Positions 1-8,345 of a stretch of 64,000 nt of DNA are shown here, in pieces. Both the position numbers and the translations under genes were made by a program. The stretch covers positions 310,001 through 374,000 of the forward strand of contig NZ_JAUZQF010000011.1 of the NCBI RefSeq assembly GCF_030718205.1. The letters run 5' to 3'. Source of the stretch: Nonomuraea turcica (GTDB lineage Bacteria; Actinomycetota; Actinomycetes; Streptosporangiales; Streptosporangiaceae). The number at the start of each line of letters is the position of its first letter. Within the stretch, counting starts at the first letter, position 1. Below the pieces are notes generated by a model. The model did not search any database and was not told where the DNA came from. It saw only the letters and a program-made list of their open reading frames with translations.

Positions 1-485
1 ATGCCAATGTGGTCGCCTGGAACCGGCTGGCCGCCGCGGTCTTCGCCGACTTCGCCGCGATCCCCGAAGATCGCAGGACCATCGCTCACCTGGTCTTCCT
101 GGATGCGGAGATCAAGCGCATGCACGGCGAGGGGTGGCCGCGCCTCGCTCAGGAACATGTGGCCCAGCTCCGGCTCCTGGCCGCGCGCTACCCCAAGCAT
201 GTGCCGATCATGGAGCACGTCGATGCGATCTGCAGCCGGAGTCCCGAATTTCGGGCCCTGTGGAACGAGCACCACGTGGCCGCCGCGACCCACCGCGACT
301 ACGTCCTGAACCATCCGGTGGTGGGCGAGCTGCGGCTGTCCGCCGAGCTCGTCGGCTTTCCCGGCGATCCTGAGCTGCAGGGGATGGATCTGTTCGCCGC
401 CGAGCCTGGCTCCGAGTCGGAAGACAGGCTGCGCCAGTTGGCCGCCACCACGTCACGCCGGCCGTCCAGCGCTCCCGTCGCCTAG
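1..485 (+). CDS. MmyB-type ligand-binding domain of an XRE-family regulator (5' end outside window)
   Basis: The reading frame is open from the window edge (first full codon at base 3) to TAG at 483-485, about 161 residues. The sequence follows the MmyB-like domain found C-terminal to the helix-turn-helix of actinobacterial XRE regulators: an opening 'VVAWN' segment, a conserved 'SPEFRALWNEH' block, 'LNHPVVGELRL' and a closing 'DLFAAEPGSESEDRLRQLA'. The DNA-binding half should lie just outside the window. The gene is convergent with the aldo/keto reductase and the two stop codons overlap by four bases. Such regulators often control a neighbouring oxidoreductase gene, but nothing here shows the target. 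Confidence 0.85.
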   Translation, partial: ANVVAWNRLAAAVFADFAAIPEDRRTIAHLVFLDAEIKRMHGEGWPRLAQEHVAQLRLLAARYPKHVPIMEHVDAICSRSPEFRALWNEHHVAAATHRDYVLNHPVVGELRLSAELVGFPGDPELQGMDLFAAEPGSESEDRLRQLAATTSRRPSSAPVA

Positions 486-1462
486 AGGAGGGTGCCGCCG
501 GTGACCTCGAACGTGGTGAGGGCCTCGTCCACCCTGGCCAAGGTGTCCGGGTGGAGGGTCAGGTCGGCAGCGGCCAGGTTCTCCTCGATGTGGGACGGGG
601 TGCGGCTGCCGGGGATCGTGGCCACATGGTCGTCCTGGTGCAGGAGCCAGGCCAGGGCGAGCTGGGCCGGGGTGATGCCCAACTGGGCGGCCAGGCTGCG
701 GATGGGGGCGTAGCGGTCGTTGTTGGCGGCCAGGTTGTCCGCGGAGAAGCGGGGGGCGTTGTGACGGAAGTCGCCCTCGCCCAAGGACTGGACCGTGCCG
801 GTCAGGAAACCCGTGCCCAGCGGGCTCCACGCCACGATGCCCACGCCTAGGTCGCGCGCGGCCGAGAGCAGGCCGGGGTCCACGGGGCGCCACATCGACC
901 ACTCGTTCTGGACGGCCGTCACGGGGTGCACGGCGTGTGCGGCCCGCAGTTGCGCGGCCGTCACGTTGGACAGGCCCACGTGCTTGATCAAGCCGTCGCG
1001 CACCAGGTCCGCCATGGCGCCCACCGTGTCCTCGATCGGCACGCCCGGGTCCGGGTAGTGGGCGTAGTAGAGGTCGATCACGTCGGTGTCCAGGTTGCGC
1101 AGGCTGCGCTCCGCGTAGCGGCGGACGAGGCGGGGCTCGGCGTTCACGCGTAGCTCGCCGAACGCGAACCCGACCGGCTGCGACCGGCTCTGCTCCCCCT
1201 CCGGGATCGCCAGGCCGAACTTGGTCGCGACCACCACCTCTTCCCTGCGGCCCTTGATCGCGCGGCCCACCAGGCGCTCGTTGTGGCCGTCCACGCCGTA
1301 CGCATCGCTGGTGTCCACGTGGGTCGCGCCCCCGTCCAGGGCCGCCTTCAGCGCCGCCGCGGCGCGGGTGTCGTCGATATCGCCGTAGATCCCCGGCGAC
1401 AGCACCATGGCGCCGTAGCCGATGGCGGGGACCTGCAAATTTCCGAGCTTGCGTGTCTTCAT
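482..1462 (-). CDS. Aldo/keto reductase
   Basis: This 326-residue protein is a full-length NADPH-dependent aldo/keto reductase with a TIM-barrel fold. The start 'MKTRKLG' leads into the usual first strand, and the catalytic tetrad can be read as Asp50 and Tyr55 in 'VDTSDAYG', Lys81 in 'ATKFG' and a His in 'YYAHYPD'. The NADP-binding end is seen as 'IPGSRTPSHIEENLAA'. The physiological substrate is unknown. The upstream region holds a perfect palindrome and three 11-bp repeats, and a LysR gene lies 390 bp upstream on the other strand, so LysR control of this gene is plausible. The start is ATG at 1462-1460. Confidence 0.93.
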   Translation of the reverse strand: MKTRKLGNLQVPAIGYGAMVLSPGIYGDIDDTRAAAALKAALDGGATHVDTSDAYGVDGHNERLVGRAIKGRREEVVVATKFGLAIPEGEQSRSQPVGFAFGELRVNAEPRLVRRYAERSLRNLDTDVIDLYYAHYPDPGVPIEDTVGAMADLVRDGLIKHVGLSNVTAAQLRAAHAVHPVTAVQNEWSMWRPVDPGLLSAARDLGVGIVAWSPLGTGFLTGTVQSLGEGDFRHNAPRFSADNLAANNDRYAPIRSLAAQLGITPAQLALAWLLHQDDHVATIPGSRTPSHIEENLAAADLTLHPDTLARVDEALTTFEVTGGTLL

Positions 1463-1497
1463 GGGACAGATCCTGCAGCGGACGCGTGCCCGGTGTC

Positions 1498-1533
1498 CAA
1501 GTCCCCTTGCGATAACCAGCGGTTATGGACTTG
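1498..1533. promoter_or_regulatory. Nested palindrome with a LysR-type T-N11-A box
   Basis: ATAACC (1512-1517), AGC, GGTTAT (1521-1526) form a perfect 6-3-6 palindrome that contains a T-N11-A pattern (T1513, A1525), the usual core of LysR binding sites. It is flanked by the inverted pair CAAGTCC (1498-1504) and GGACTTG (1527-1533). It lies 50-64 bp upstream of the aldo/keto reductase start and about 100 bp upstream of the secreted-peptide start. The LysR product of the gene at 1851 is the natural candidate to bind it; that is inference. Confidence 0.5.
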
Positions 1534-1545
1534 CGTCGGCGGCCC

Positions 1546-1578
1546 CATACCGGCGACATACCGGCGATATACCGGGCA
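1546..1578. repeat. Three tandem 11-bp direct repeats
   Basis: CATACCGGCGA occurs twice back to back (1546-1556 and 1557-1567), followed by the diverged copy TATACCGGGCA (1568-1578). The 11-bp period is close to one helical turn, so a protein bound to each copy would sit on one face of the DNA. The repeats are 51 bp upstream of the secreted-peptide start. The binding protein is unknown. Confidence 0.6.
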
Positions 1579-1628
1579 TCTCTAGAGTCACCCGCGTCCC
1601 GTATGGACATACCGCCAAGGAGAAGGTC

Positions 1629-1820
1629 ATGCGCAGTATCCGACGTGTCGGCGGCCTCGCGTTCATCGCGCTGAGTGTTGCCCTGCTGGGTTCGCCCGCT
1701 TCTGCCAATGCTGACGCGACATTGGAGTGGTCTCTCCATATCCCCGCGAAGGACGGAGGCCCAGACAACAGCGGCGAGCTCAGCGATTGTGAACCTGGGG
1801 ACGTGACCTGCGAAGGGTAG
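1629..1820 (+). CDS. Small secreted peptide with a two-cysteine C-terminus
   Basis: The 63-residue ORF starts at ATG 1629 behind AAGGAGAAGG at 1616-1625. Residues 1-27 form a signal peptide: basic 'MRSIRR', a hydrophobic core and 'ASA' before the predicted cleavage. The mature part is about 36 residues, acidic, and ends in 'DCEPGDVTCEG', so two cysteines seven residues apart could close a disulfide loop. I recognise no family. It lies 30 bp upstream of the LysR gene on the same strand and downstream of the palindrome and 11-bp repeats. It could be an exported signalling or structural peptide. The ribosome-binding site and signal peptide are the main support that it is real. Confidence 0.6.
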   Translation: MRSIRRVGGLAFIALSVALLGSPASANADATLEWSLHIPAKDGGPDNSGELSDCEPGDVTCEG

Positions 1821-1850
1821 CCCTCGGCTTGCGTGGTCCATGGTTGATAC

Positions 1851-2723
1851 ATGGATCTGAAGGTGCTCAAGAGCTTCGTGGTCGTGGCCGAGGAGCTCAA
1901 TGTGACGCGGGCGGCCGAGCGGTTGTTCGTGTCGCAGCCGGCCCTGTCCAAGCAGCTCAGGGTGTTGGAGCGGCAGCTCGGGTTCCGGGTGTTCGAGCGG
2001 GTGCACAGCGGCGTCGTCCTCACGCGGCAGGGCGAGGTGTTGGTGCCGGTCGCCCGGGAGTTGCTCGAGCGGTGGGCGGCGGGGCTGGAGAGCGCTCGGG
2101 CGGCCGCTCCCACCGGGACACTGGTGATCGGAATGCAGACGGCCGTGGGGCGCGGGTTGCAGCAGGCGGCGTTGCGGCGGTTCAGGACAGCCATGCCGGG
2201 GTGGGAGGTGTCGTTGCGGCTGGTCGGCTGGGACGACCCCAGTGGCGGGCTGCTGGACGGCTCCTCGGACGTGGCGTTCATCTGGTTGCCGGTGCCGGCG
2301 GGACTGAGCACGTACGTGCTGGCCACCGAAGCCAGAGGCGTGGCCCTGCCCGCCGATCACCGGCTGGCGGGGCTGGCGCAAGTGCCGTTCGAGGCCCTGC
2401 GGCACGAGCCGTTCATCGCGTTGCCCGCGGCGGCGGGGCCGCTGCGGGACTTCTGGCTCGGGCTCGACGCGCGGGACGACGAGCCGGTCGTCGGGGTCAC
2501 CGCCAACACGCCGGAGGAGGTGTTCGAGGCCGTGACCAGCGGGCTCGGCGTGGTGCTCGTGGCCGAGGGGAACGCGGCGCTCTACAACCGGCCCGGGATG
2601 GTGTACCGGCCCGTGGCGGGGCTGCCGCCCGGAGAGCTCGCGATCGCATGGAGAGATGAGGACAAGAGTCCACAAGTCGCGGCATTCATCGACGCGCTAC
2701 GGCAGGTCGCCACTAAGGTCTGA
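1851..2723 (+). CDS. LysR-family transcriptional regulator
   Basis: The 290-residue protein has the LysR layout. An N-terminal winged helix-turn-helix fills about residues 1-60, with the conserved 'TRAAERLFVSQPALSKQL' and 'LTRQGE' blocks. The C-terminal two-lobed effector-binding region starts near residue 90 ('GTLVIGMQTAVGRG'). Length is normal for the family. The start 'MDLKVLKSFV' is the usual LysR beginning. The likely targets are the secreted-peptide gene just upstream and the divergent aldo/keto reductase, because the intervening DNA carries a T-N11-A palindrome. The effector is unknown. Confidence 0.95.
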   Translation: MDLKVLKSFVVVAEELNVTRAAERLFVSQPALSKQLRVLERQLGFRVFERVHSGVVLTRQGEVLVPVARELLERWAAGLESARAAAPTGTLVIGMQTAVGRGLQQAALRRFRTAMPGWEVSLRLVGWDDPSGGLLDGSSDVAFIWLPVPAGLSTYVLATEARGVALPADHRLAGLAQVPFEALRHEPFIALPAAAGPLRDFWLGLDARDDEPVVGVTANTPEEVFEAVTSGLGVVLVAEGNAALYNRPGMVYRPVAGLPPGELAIAWRDEDKSPQVAAFIDALRQVATKV

Positions 2724-2755
2724 CGCGAACATCGGATCCGCGGAAGGGCGACTTC

Positions 2756-2956
2756 ATGAGCGACTACACGATCACCTTCGACCTCATCGATGCCGACAAC
2801 GACGGCCGTATCTCCGCTGACGAGCTCGTCCGGCTCATGGACGTGCTCGGCCAGCCGGTGACGTTGGAGGCCGCGCAGGAAGGGGTGCGCAGGCTCGACA
2901 AGGACGGCGACGGGCTGATCAACGTGGAGGAGTTCGGCGCCTTTATACAGAAGTGA
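2756..2956 (+). CDS. Small EF-hand calcium-binding protein
   Basis: This 66-residue acidic protein is almost entirely a pair of EF-hands. Loop 1 reads 'DADNDGRISADE' (about residues 12-23) and loop 2 'DKDGDGLINVEE' (about residues 49-60), with Asp or Asn at the calcium-coordinating positions and Glu at position 12. Calmodulin-like two-hand proteins of this size occur in streptomycetes and relatives, where they are thought to buffer or sense calcium in the cytosol. The start is ATG 2756, behind GGAAGGGCGA. It lies 32 bp downstream of the LysR gene and may be co-transcribed with it. Confidence 0.92.
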   Translation: MSDYTITFDLIDADNDGRISADELVRLMDVLGQPVTLEAAQEGVRRLDKDGDGLINVEEFGAFIQK

Positions 2957-2962
2957 TACCGA

Positions 2963-3017
2963 AGCAAGCATTTGCTACACATCCTCTGTCGCCTACGTCA
3001 CAATGGCGACAGGAGGG
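2963..3017 (+). promoter_or_regulatory. Inverted repeats covering the ribosome-binding site of the PucR gene
   Basis: CTGTCGCC (2986-2993) and GGCGACAG (3005-3012) form a perfect 8-bp inverted repeat with an 11-nt loop. The right arm overlaps AGGAGGG (3011-3017), the ribosome-binding site of the gene starting at 3021. A smaller repeat, AGCAA-GCAT-TTGCT, sits at 2963-2976. The large one may be an operator for autoregulation or an RNA hairpin that hides the ribosome-binding site. Confidence 0.45.
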
Positions 3018-3020
3018 ACG

Positions 3021-4208
3021 ATGGCCATCAAGAGTGACATCACCGAAAGCCGTACACCCGCGGACATCGTGACAACGCTCAGGTCGCGCATCGGCCGGGT
3101 TTCCGACGAGGTGATCAAGGAGATCCAGGCCCGGATCCCCGAGTACGACCGGCCGGACGACGAGCTCTACATCAAGGTCGTCAGGATGGCGGTCGAGCAG
3201 GCCATCGAGGGTTTTCTCGACCGCATCGAGCACCCGGCCGTCCCGTGGGATCCGGAGCCGTTCCGCGCGATCGGCAGAGGCGAGGCTGCCGAGGGCCGCA
3301 ACCTGGAGCCCCTCCAGACCGCGATGCGCCTCGGCGCCCGGGTCGGCTGGCGGTGGCTGACCGAGCTCGCCGGCCCCCTCGGGTTGTCTCCCCAATCCCT
3401 GTACGACCTGGGCGAGGCCATCTTCGTCTACCTCGACCAGCTGGCGGACGCGGCGGTCGAGGGCTTCGAGGAGGCCAGGACGCACGCCGCCGGCGAGATG
3501 GAACGCCGCCGCAACCGCCTCCTCGACCTGCTGCTGAGCCACCCGCCCGCCAGTCCGGAGGCCATCGCGGACCTGGCCAAGGCGGCGGGCTGGCGGCTGC
3601 CGAGGACGGTGGCCTGCGTGGCACTCGACGTTCGGCCTGGGGGTTGCCGTATGCCCCTGCTGCCGCCTGACGTGCTGGCGGGGCTGGAGCGGCCGGTGCC
3701 GTGCCTGCTGGTGCCCGATCCCAGTGGGCCCGGCCAGGCGCAGATGCTGGAGCAGGCGTTGCGTGGACGCTGGGGCACGATCGGGCCGGCCGTGCCGATG
3801 ACCGCCGCGGCGACGTCGCTGCGCTGGGCGCGGGAGGCGCTGGAGCTGTCACGGCGCGGCGTGTTGCCGCGCGGGCTGCTGCGGTGCGAGGACCACATGG
3901 CGACGCTGGTGGTGTTCAAGGACGAGGAGCTGGTCAGCGCTCTGGCCGACGTACGTCTCGCGCCCCTCGCCCATCTGCGGCCCGCTCAGCAGGATCGGCT
4001 GGCCGAGACGCTGCTGGCCTGGTTGCGGCACGGCAGGGGCGCGGGCGAGGTGGCCGCGCGGCTGCACGTGCACCCGCAGACCGTCCGGTACCGGCTGCGG
4101 CAGCTCGAGGAGCTGTACGGCGATCAGCTGGCCGATCCGGACATTCGTTTCGAGCTGGAGATCGCGCTTCGGGCGCGGCAAGCCGTCATCGGGAGCCGGT
4201 CCCGCTAA
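3021..4208 (+). CDS. PucR/CdaR-family transcriptional regulator
   Basis: The 395-residue protein has the usual PucR-type architecture. A helical N-terminal domain carries 'EVIKEIQARIPEYDR' near residues 30-45, and a C-terminal Fis-like helix-turn-helix carries 'LLAWLRHGRGAGEVAARLHVHPQT' split across two helices at roughly residues 335-372, followed by 'VRYRLRQLEELYG'. ATG 3021 is preferred over the in-frame ATG 3003 because AGGAGGG ends four bases upstream of it. The family controls catabolic and secondary metabolism genes. A hairpin overlaps its ribosome-binding site. The targets are not evident. Confidence 0.9.
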   Translation: MAIKSDITESRTPADIVTTLRSRIGRVSDEVIKEIQARIPEYDRPDDELYIKVVRMAVEQAIEGFLDRIEHPAVPWDPEPFRAIGRGEAAEGRNLEPLQTAMRLGARVGWRWLTELAGPLGLSPQSLYDLGEAIFVYLDQLADAAVEGFEEARTHAAGEMERRRNRLLDLLLSHPPASPEAIADLAKAAGWRLPRTVACVALDVRPGGCRMPLLPPDVLAGLERPVPCLLVPDPSGPGQAQMLEQALRGRWGTIGPAVPMTAAATSLRWAREALELSRRGVLPRGLLRCEDHMATLVVFKDEELVSALADVRLAPLAHLRPAQQDRLAETLLAWLRHGRGAGEVAARLHVHPQTVRYRLRQLEELYGDQLADPDIRFELEIALRARQAVIGSRSR

Positions 4209-4224
4209 GGCCCACGTACGTCCC

Positions 4225-5508
4225 TCAGGCGGCGTGCAGGTACACCTGGCCGAACACCTCGGACAGGTTCTTGAGGTCCGTGGCCAGGTCCACCTCAGGG
4301 TTGGCAGGGTCGTAGATGGTGGCCAGGCGGGCGCGGACCGAGCCGAGCTTCTTGAGCTGGTCCCAGGTGGTGTTGGCGGCCCACTTCTCGCCGTACACCC
4401 GGCTGACCTGCCCCTGGTCGTTCTGCCAGCGGGTCCACAGGGTGACCGTCTCCGCGGCGTCGTCCTGGAGCGGGGCGGCGATACGGTCGGTGATGGCCTT
4501 GGTGGCCTGTTCCTCGTTCAGCGGGGCGCCGGCGAAGCTCGCGTCCTCGACGGCGATCTGGGCGTAGGCGTCCCAGGCGCGGCCGCGTACCTGGATGGCC
4601 TGATTGCGCTGGGCCTCGGCGGCGTCGATCTTCCAGGTGGCGTACTCGGTGCCGAAGTGGCCACTGTCGAGGGCGAGCTGGTCGAGGTAGCCCTTGGCCA
4701 GCCAGACGCCGATGCGGTCCGGGTCGAGCAGCGGGTACTTCTTGGCGATCTCGGCCTTGCAGGCCTCGTTGGCGCCGCAGCCGAACACCGGCACCAGCGT
4801 GTGCGCGGCCAGCTTCTTGCCCGGGGCCAGGCCACGCAGCGCGGTCGCGGCCTCGGCGACGAACTTGTCGAGCTCCTCCGCCGTGGCGAAGGTCTGGTTG
4901 TAGCCGAGCTGCGAGGTGAAGCGGATGCCGACGACGCCCGGCTGTGCGGCGGCCAGGGCGGCGATCTTCTTGGCGGCCTCGGCGAGCGTGCCGGCCTTGT
5001 AGTCGTCGGCCAGCTCCGTCTCGATCCACAGGCGCATGTTCGTCTGGGCGGCGGCCTGCGCGGCCTGTCCGGCCGGCGTCTGCTGGGCGGTGCTCTTCTC
5101 GGCGGCGGAGATGCCGTCGGGGTCGACGTAGCACTCCTCGCCGTTCTGGCACTCCGGCGTGCCACCGTCCTCGGCCCCGTCGACGTCCGGGGCGCCGCCG
5201 TCGCGGGGCTCGCCGTCACCCTCGCCGTCGGTCGCGCACTGGTTGCCGGGCTCGGTGCAGTCGATCGTGACGCCGTTCACCGGGCCGGAGTCCTTCAGGT
5301 TCTCGCCGTCGTTGTCGAGCCAGAACCTCGCGATGTCCGCGGCTTCCTCGGGAGTGGCCATCCAGGTGCAGACCACGTACGCGGGGGTGTCGTCGGCGAG
5401 CAGGTCGTTGCAGCTGCGCGGGTCGTCCGCCGACCACGCGGGAACGCCGACGCCCAGGAACGAGAGGGCGAGTCCGATGACGAGGAGCTGCCGCAGCCGC
5501 TTTCGCAT
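4225..5508 (-). CDS. Secreted protein of unknown function with an acidic, Cys-containing linker
   Basis: The 427-residue protein begins with a clear signal peptide (basic 'MRKRLRQ', hydrophobic stretch to about residue 25, 'AWSA' cleavage region). An N-terminal part with two Cys is followed by a Gly/Asp/Glu-rich linker (about residues 85-130) holding more Cys ('TPECQNGEECYVDPDG'), and then a large domain with 'YNQTFATAEELDKFVAEAA' and a Cys pair in 'FGCGANEAC'. I recognise no catalytic family. An upstream in-frame ATG at 5574 exists, but the start at 5508 puts the signal peptide at the N-terminus. The gene is convergent with the PucR regulator, 16 bp apart. Confidence 0.75.
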   Translation of the reverse strand: MRKRLRQLLVIGLALSFLGVGVPAWSADDPRSCNDLLADDTPAYVVCTWMATPEEAADIARFWLDNDGENLKDSGPVNGVTIDCTEPGNQCATDGEGDGEPRDGGAPDVDGAEDGGTPECQNGEECYVDPDGISAAEKSTAQQTPAGQAAQAAAQTNMRLWIETELADDYKAGTLAEAAKKIAALAAAQPGVVGIRFTSQLGYNQTFATAEELDKFVAEAATALRGLAPGKKLAAHTLVPVFGCGANEACKAEIAKKYPLLDPDRIGVWLAKGYLDQLALDSGHFGTEYATWKIDAAEAQRNQAIQVRGRAWDAYAQIAVEDASFAGAPLNEEQATKAITDRIAAPLQDDAAETVTLWTRWQNDQGQVSRVYGEKWAANTTWDQLKKLGSVRARLATIYDPANPEVDLATDLKNLSEVFGQVYLHAA

Positions 5509-5593
5509 GGCACCTAACTTCCGGGGGGTGATCGTGGGCATATGCACCATATCCGGACGATCAACAACGTTCAATGAGATCGACGGCTCACGC

Positions 5594-8134
5594 TCATGAG
5601 TCCACCTCCACCCATGTCCAGCCGCGGCCGTCCGAAGTGGCCCGGACCACCCGGGTACGTCCCGCCGTGACCTTCACCCACCGGGGACCGTCCTCCTCCT
5701 TCGCGGGCGCTTCGGGGGTGGAGTAGGGGTGCTTGCGGAAGGACCTGGCCTGTACGAGCTCACGCCCGCCGGCCGGCGGCTCGTGCTCGGCCGCCAGCGG
5801 CACTGGATCGGTGTCCGCGCCGAAGACGGCGGGCCGCCCGTTGACGGTCACCACGGGCTCGGGCGGCTGCTCCGGAACAACCGGATCGAGCTCAGCCGAC
5901 CACCGGGCCCCGGCCTGGGGCAGCGCGGCGGGCGGAGGCGGCACGGCGGGAGCTCTCCCGGCAGGCCGCTCGTGAATCTCCACGCGCCGGTGGAAGGCGC
6001 GGGGCGACCACCAGTTGGCGCCGCCCATCAGGCGCATGGTCGCCGGCGCCAGCAGCGCCCGCACGAGCGTGGCGTCCACCACGATCGCCACGAACAACCC
6101 CACCCCGAGCAGCTTCACGATCGTGATCCCGGCGGTGGCGAACGCCCCGATGACCACCAGCAGCAACAGCGCCGCACTGGTGATCACCCCGCCCGTCTGC
6201 TGCAGCCCGGTGGCCACGGACGCCGCGTTGTCCCCCGTACGCAGCCATTCCGCCCTCACCCGCGACAGCAGGAACACCTCGTAGTCCATGGACAACCCGA
6301 ACACCACGGCCAGGATCAGCACCATCACCGTGGCATCGATGGACCCGGTGGGGGTGAACCGCAGCGCGGATGCCAGATGCCCGTCCTGGAAGGCCCACAC
6401 GATCACCCCGAACGACGCGCCGATGGACAGCACGTTCATCAGCAACGCCTTGACCGGCAGCACCACCGACCCGAACGCGGCGAACAGCAGCACCCCCGTC
6501 ACCGACCCCACCACCAGCGCCATCCACGGCAACGTGGCGCCCAGGCTGTCCATCAGATCCATCTGGGCGGCGGTCGGCCCGCCGACCACCACTTGCCGCA
6601 CGTTCGGGTCCGGCGTCAGGTCCCTGATCGACCTGACCAGTTCCTGGGCCGCGTCCGACATCGGGTCCGCGTCGTAGCGGACGGCGAGCCGCACGGCCCC
6701 GTTGTCCTGCGACACCCCCGCCAGATCGACCCCGGTCACGTTCGGCAGCCGCCGCAGCCGGTCGATCAACGGCTTCACGTCGGACGGCGTCACGGGCGTG
6801 ACCGCGCTGATCGGCGAATGCCCCTGGCCGAGCGGCCCCGGGACGACGGGCGACTCGGTGAAGGAGCGCCCGACCAGGACGTGGACGTCGATCGCCGCCA
6901 TGGAGTTCCTGGGGAAGTCCCGGTCCACGGCCTCGGCCACGCGACGGCTCTCGGAGGCGGCGGGCAGCACCCGGTGATCCACGTTGCCGAACGTGACATG
7001 CAGAAACGGCAGAGCCAGCGACACCAGTACGACGGCCGCGGCGACCAGGTACAGCACCGGCCGGCGCATGACGCTGGACGCGATGGCGTGCCACATGCCG
7101 CCGTCGCGCCGCCCGTACCCGAACTGTGGGGTGATGCGGAAGGCGTCCACGCGCCGCCCCAGGATGCCGAGCACTGCGGGCAGCACGACCAGCGCGGCCC
7201 CCATCGCCACCAGCACCACGGCCGCCGCCCCGAGGCCGATCGAGCGCAGGAACATCTGGGGGAACAGCAGCAGCCCCAGCAGCGCCGTGGCCACCGTGAG
7301 CCCGGAGAACACCACGGTGCGCCCGGCTGTGGCCATGGTCCGCACCACGGCCTGCTCGCTCGACGCCCCGCCCCTGATCTCCTCCCTGAACGCCTTGAGC
7401 ACGAACAACGAGTAGTCCACGGCCAGGCCGAGCCCGAGCATGGTGACGACGTTCAGCGAGAAGACCGAGACCTCGGTGACCTCGGTCAGCAGCCGCAGCA
7501 ACACCAGCGCGCCGAGCACCGCGAACAGCCCCACGAGCAGCGGCAGCCCGGCCGCCACCAGGCTTCCGAACACGATGACGAGCAGCACCAGCAGCACCGG
7601 CATGGAGATGACCTCGGCGCGGGCCAGGTCGGCGGCGGTCTGGTCGTTGAGCTCCTTCAGCAGCGGCACCGGCCCGCCGACCTCGACGTGGAGGTTCTGG
7701 ACGCGTCTGAGCCGGTCCGCCACGGCGGCGTAGGCGGCCTGCTTGTCGCCTTCGAGCGTGACCAGCGCGTACGTCGCCCGCCCGTCCTCCGACACCATCC
7801 GCTTCGACCCGGTCGTCCAGTACGTGGCCAGCCCGCGCACATGCTCCTTCGGCAGCGCCCGCAGCGAATCGTGCACCGCCTTCTTGTACCGGGGGTCCCG
7901 CGCCTTGACCGTCGGGTGCCGGTAGAGAACGACCACGTCGGAGGCGTGGCCGTACCAGTCGTCGGTCCAGCGGGCGGCGGTCGTGGAGTCCGCCCGGGGG
8001 TCCTCGAAGCCGCCGTCGGCCATCCGCCCGAACAGCTCCAGCCCCAGAGGCGCGGCGAGGACGGCCGCCGCCAGGCTCAGCACCAGCAGCGTCCACCTGC
8101 CGCGATAGACCAGGCGGCCAGCGGATTCAAACAA
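5594..8134 (-). CDS. MMPL-family RND transporter
   Basis: The 846-residue protein is an MMPL-type exporter of the inner membrane. It has two repeats, each with a transmembrane helix, a large extracytoplasmic loop and a five-helix bundle. The signature segments are 'GLGLAVDYSLFVLKAFREE' in the first repeat and 'GLSMDYEVFLLSRVRAEWL' in the second, with the proton-relay Asp-Tyr pairs. A Pro-rich cytosolic tail of about 140 residues follows. The family moves lipids, siderophores or antibiotics. The only start in this frame is TTG at 8134, behind GGAGGG at a good distance; the upstream frame is closed. The next gene downstream is the secreted protein. The substrate is unknown. Confidence 0.93.
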   Translation of the reverse strand: MFESAGRLVYRGRWTLLVLSLAAAVLAAPLGLELFGRMADGGFEDPRADSTTAARWTDDWYGHASDVVVLYRHPTVKARDPRYKKAVHDSLRALPKEHVRGLATYWTTGSKRMVSEDGRATYALVTLEGDKQAAYAAVADRLRRVQNLHVEVGGPVPLLKELNDQTAADLARAEVISMPVLLVLLVIVFGSLVAAGLPLLVGLFAVLGALVLLRLLTEVTEVSVFSLNVVTMLGLGLAVDYSLFVLKAFREEIRGGASSEQAVVRTMATAGRTVVFSGLTVATALLGLLLFPQMFLRSIGLGAAAVVLVAMGAALVVLPAVLGILGRRVDAFRITPQFGYGRRDGGMWHAIASSVMRRPVLYLVAAAVVLVSLALPFLHVTFGNVDHRVLPAASESRRVAEAVDRDFPRNSMAAIDVHVLVGRSFTESPVVPGPLGQGHSPISAVTPVTPSDVKPLIDRLRRLPNVTGVDLAGVSQDNGAVRLAVRYDADPMSDAAQELVRSIRDLTPDPNVRQVVVGGPTAAQMDLMDSLGATLPWMALVVGSVTGVLLFAAFGSVVLPVKALLMNVLSIGASFGVIVWAFQDGHLASALRFTPTGSIDATVMVLILAVVFGLSMDYEVFLLSRVRAEWLRTGDNAASVATGLQQTGGVITSAALLLLVVIGAFATAGITIVKLLGVGLFVAIVVDATLVRALLAPATMRLMGGANWWSPRAFHRRVEIHERPAGRAPAVPPPPAALPQAGARWSAELDPVVPEQPPEPVVTVNGRPAVFGADTDPVPLAAEHEPPAGGRELVQARSFRKHPYSTPEAPAKEEDGPRWVKVTAGRTRVVRATSDGRGWTWVEVDS

Positions 8135-8189
8135 GGGCGCCCTCCAGGTACGCCCGCCCCGCCACCTGGGCGATCAACGTCTCCTGCAT
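8127..8189 (-). CDS. Possible 20-codon leader ORF overlapping the MMPL start
   Basis: A short ORF (ATG 8189, TGA at 8129-8127) encodes 20 residues beginning 'MQETLIAQVAGRAY'. It has a ribosome-binding site GAGGGGA about six bases upstream. It stops just after the TTG start of the MMPL gene, an arrangement that would couple translation of the two. It is too short to judge by codon use, so it may be fortuitous. Confidence 0.25.
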   Translation of the reverse strand: MQETLIAQVAGRAYLEGALV

Positions 8190-8345
8190 GCCGAGTCCCC
8201 TCGTTCAGGGACCTAGCAAATTACGGGAGAAGGAGGGCCGGATTCTTGCCAAACCCCTGCACATTCCTCTTTCTGTCTTGTTACGGGGTGACAAGAAGTA
8301 CGGCAAAATAGGGGAGTTTGCCGGTCTCCTAGGGGGTTCACGCAG

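Noticed and set aside
453..2675. Very long minus-strand open frame over the aldo/keto reductase and LysR genes
   Set aside because: It is low-complexity Arg/Gly/Pro sequence opposite real genes with clear domains, a by-product of high GC.
4234..5517. 427-codon plus-strand frame opposite the secreted protein
   Set aside because: Gly/Val/Leu-rich with no domain; the minus strand has a signal peptide and cysteines.
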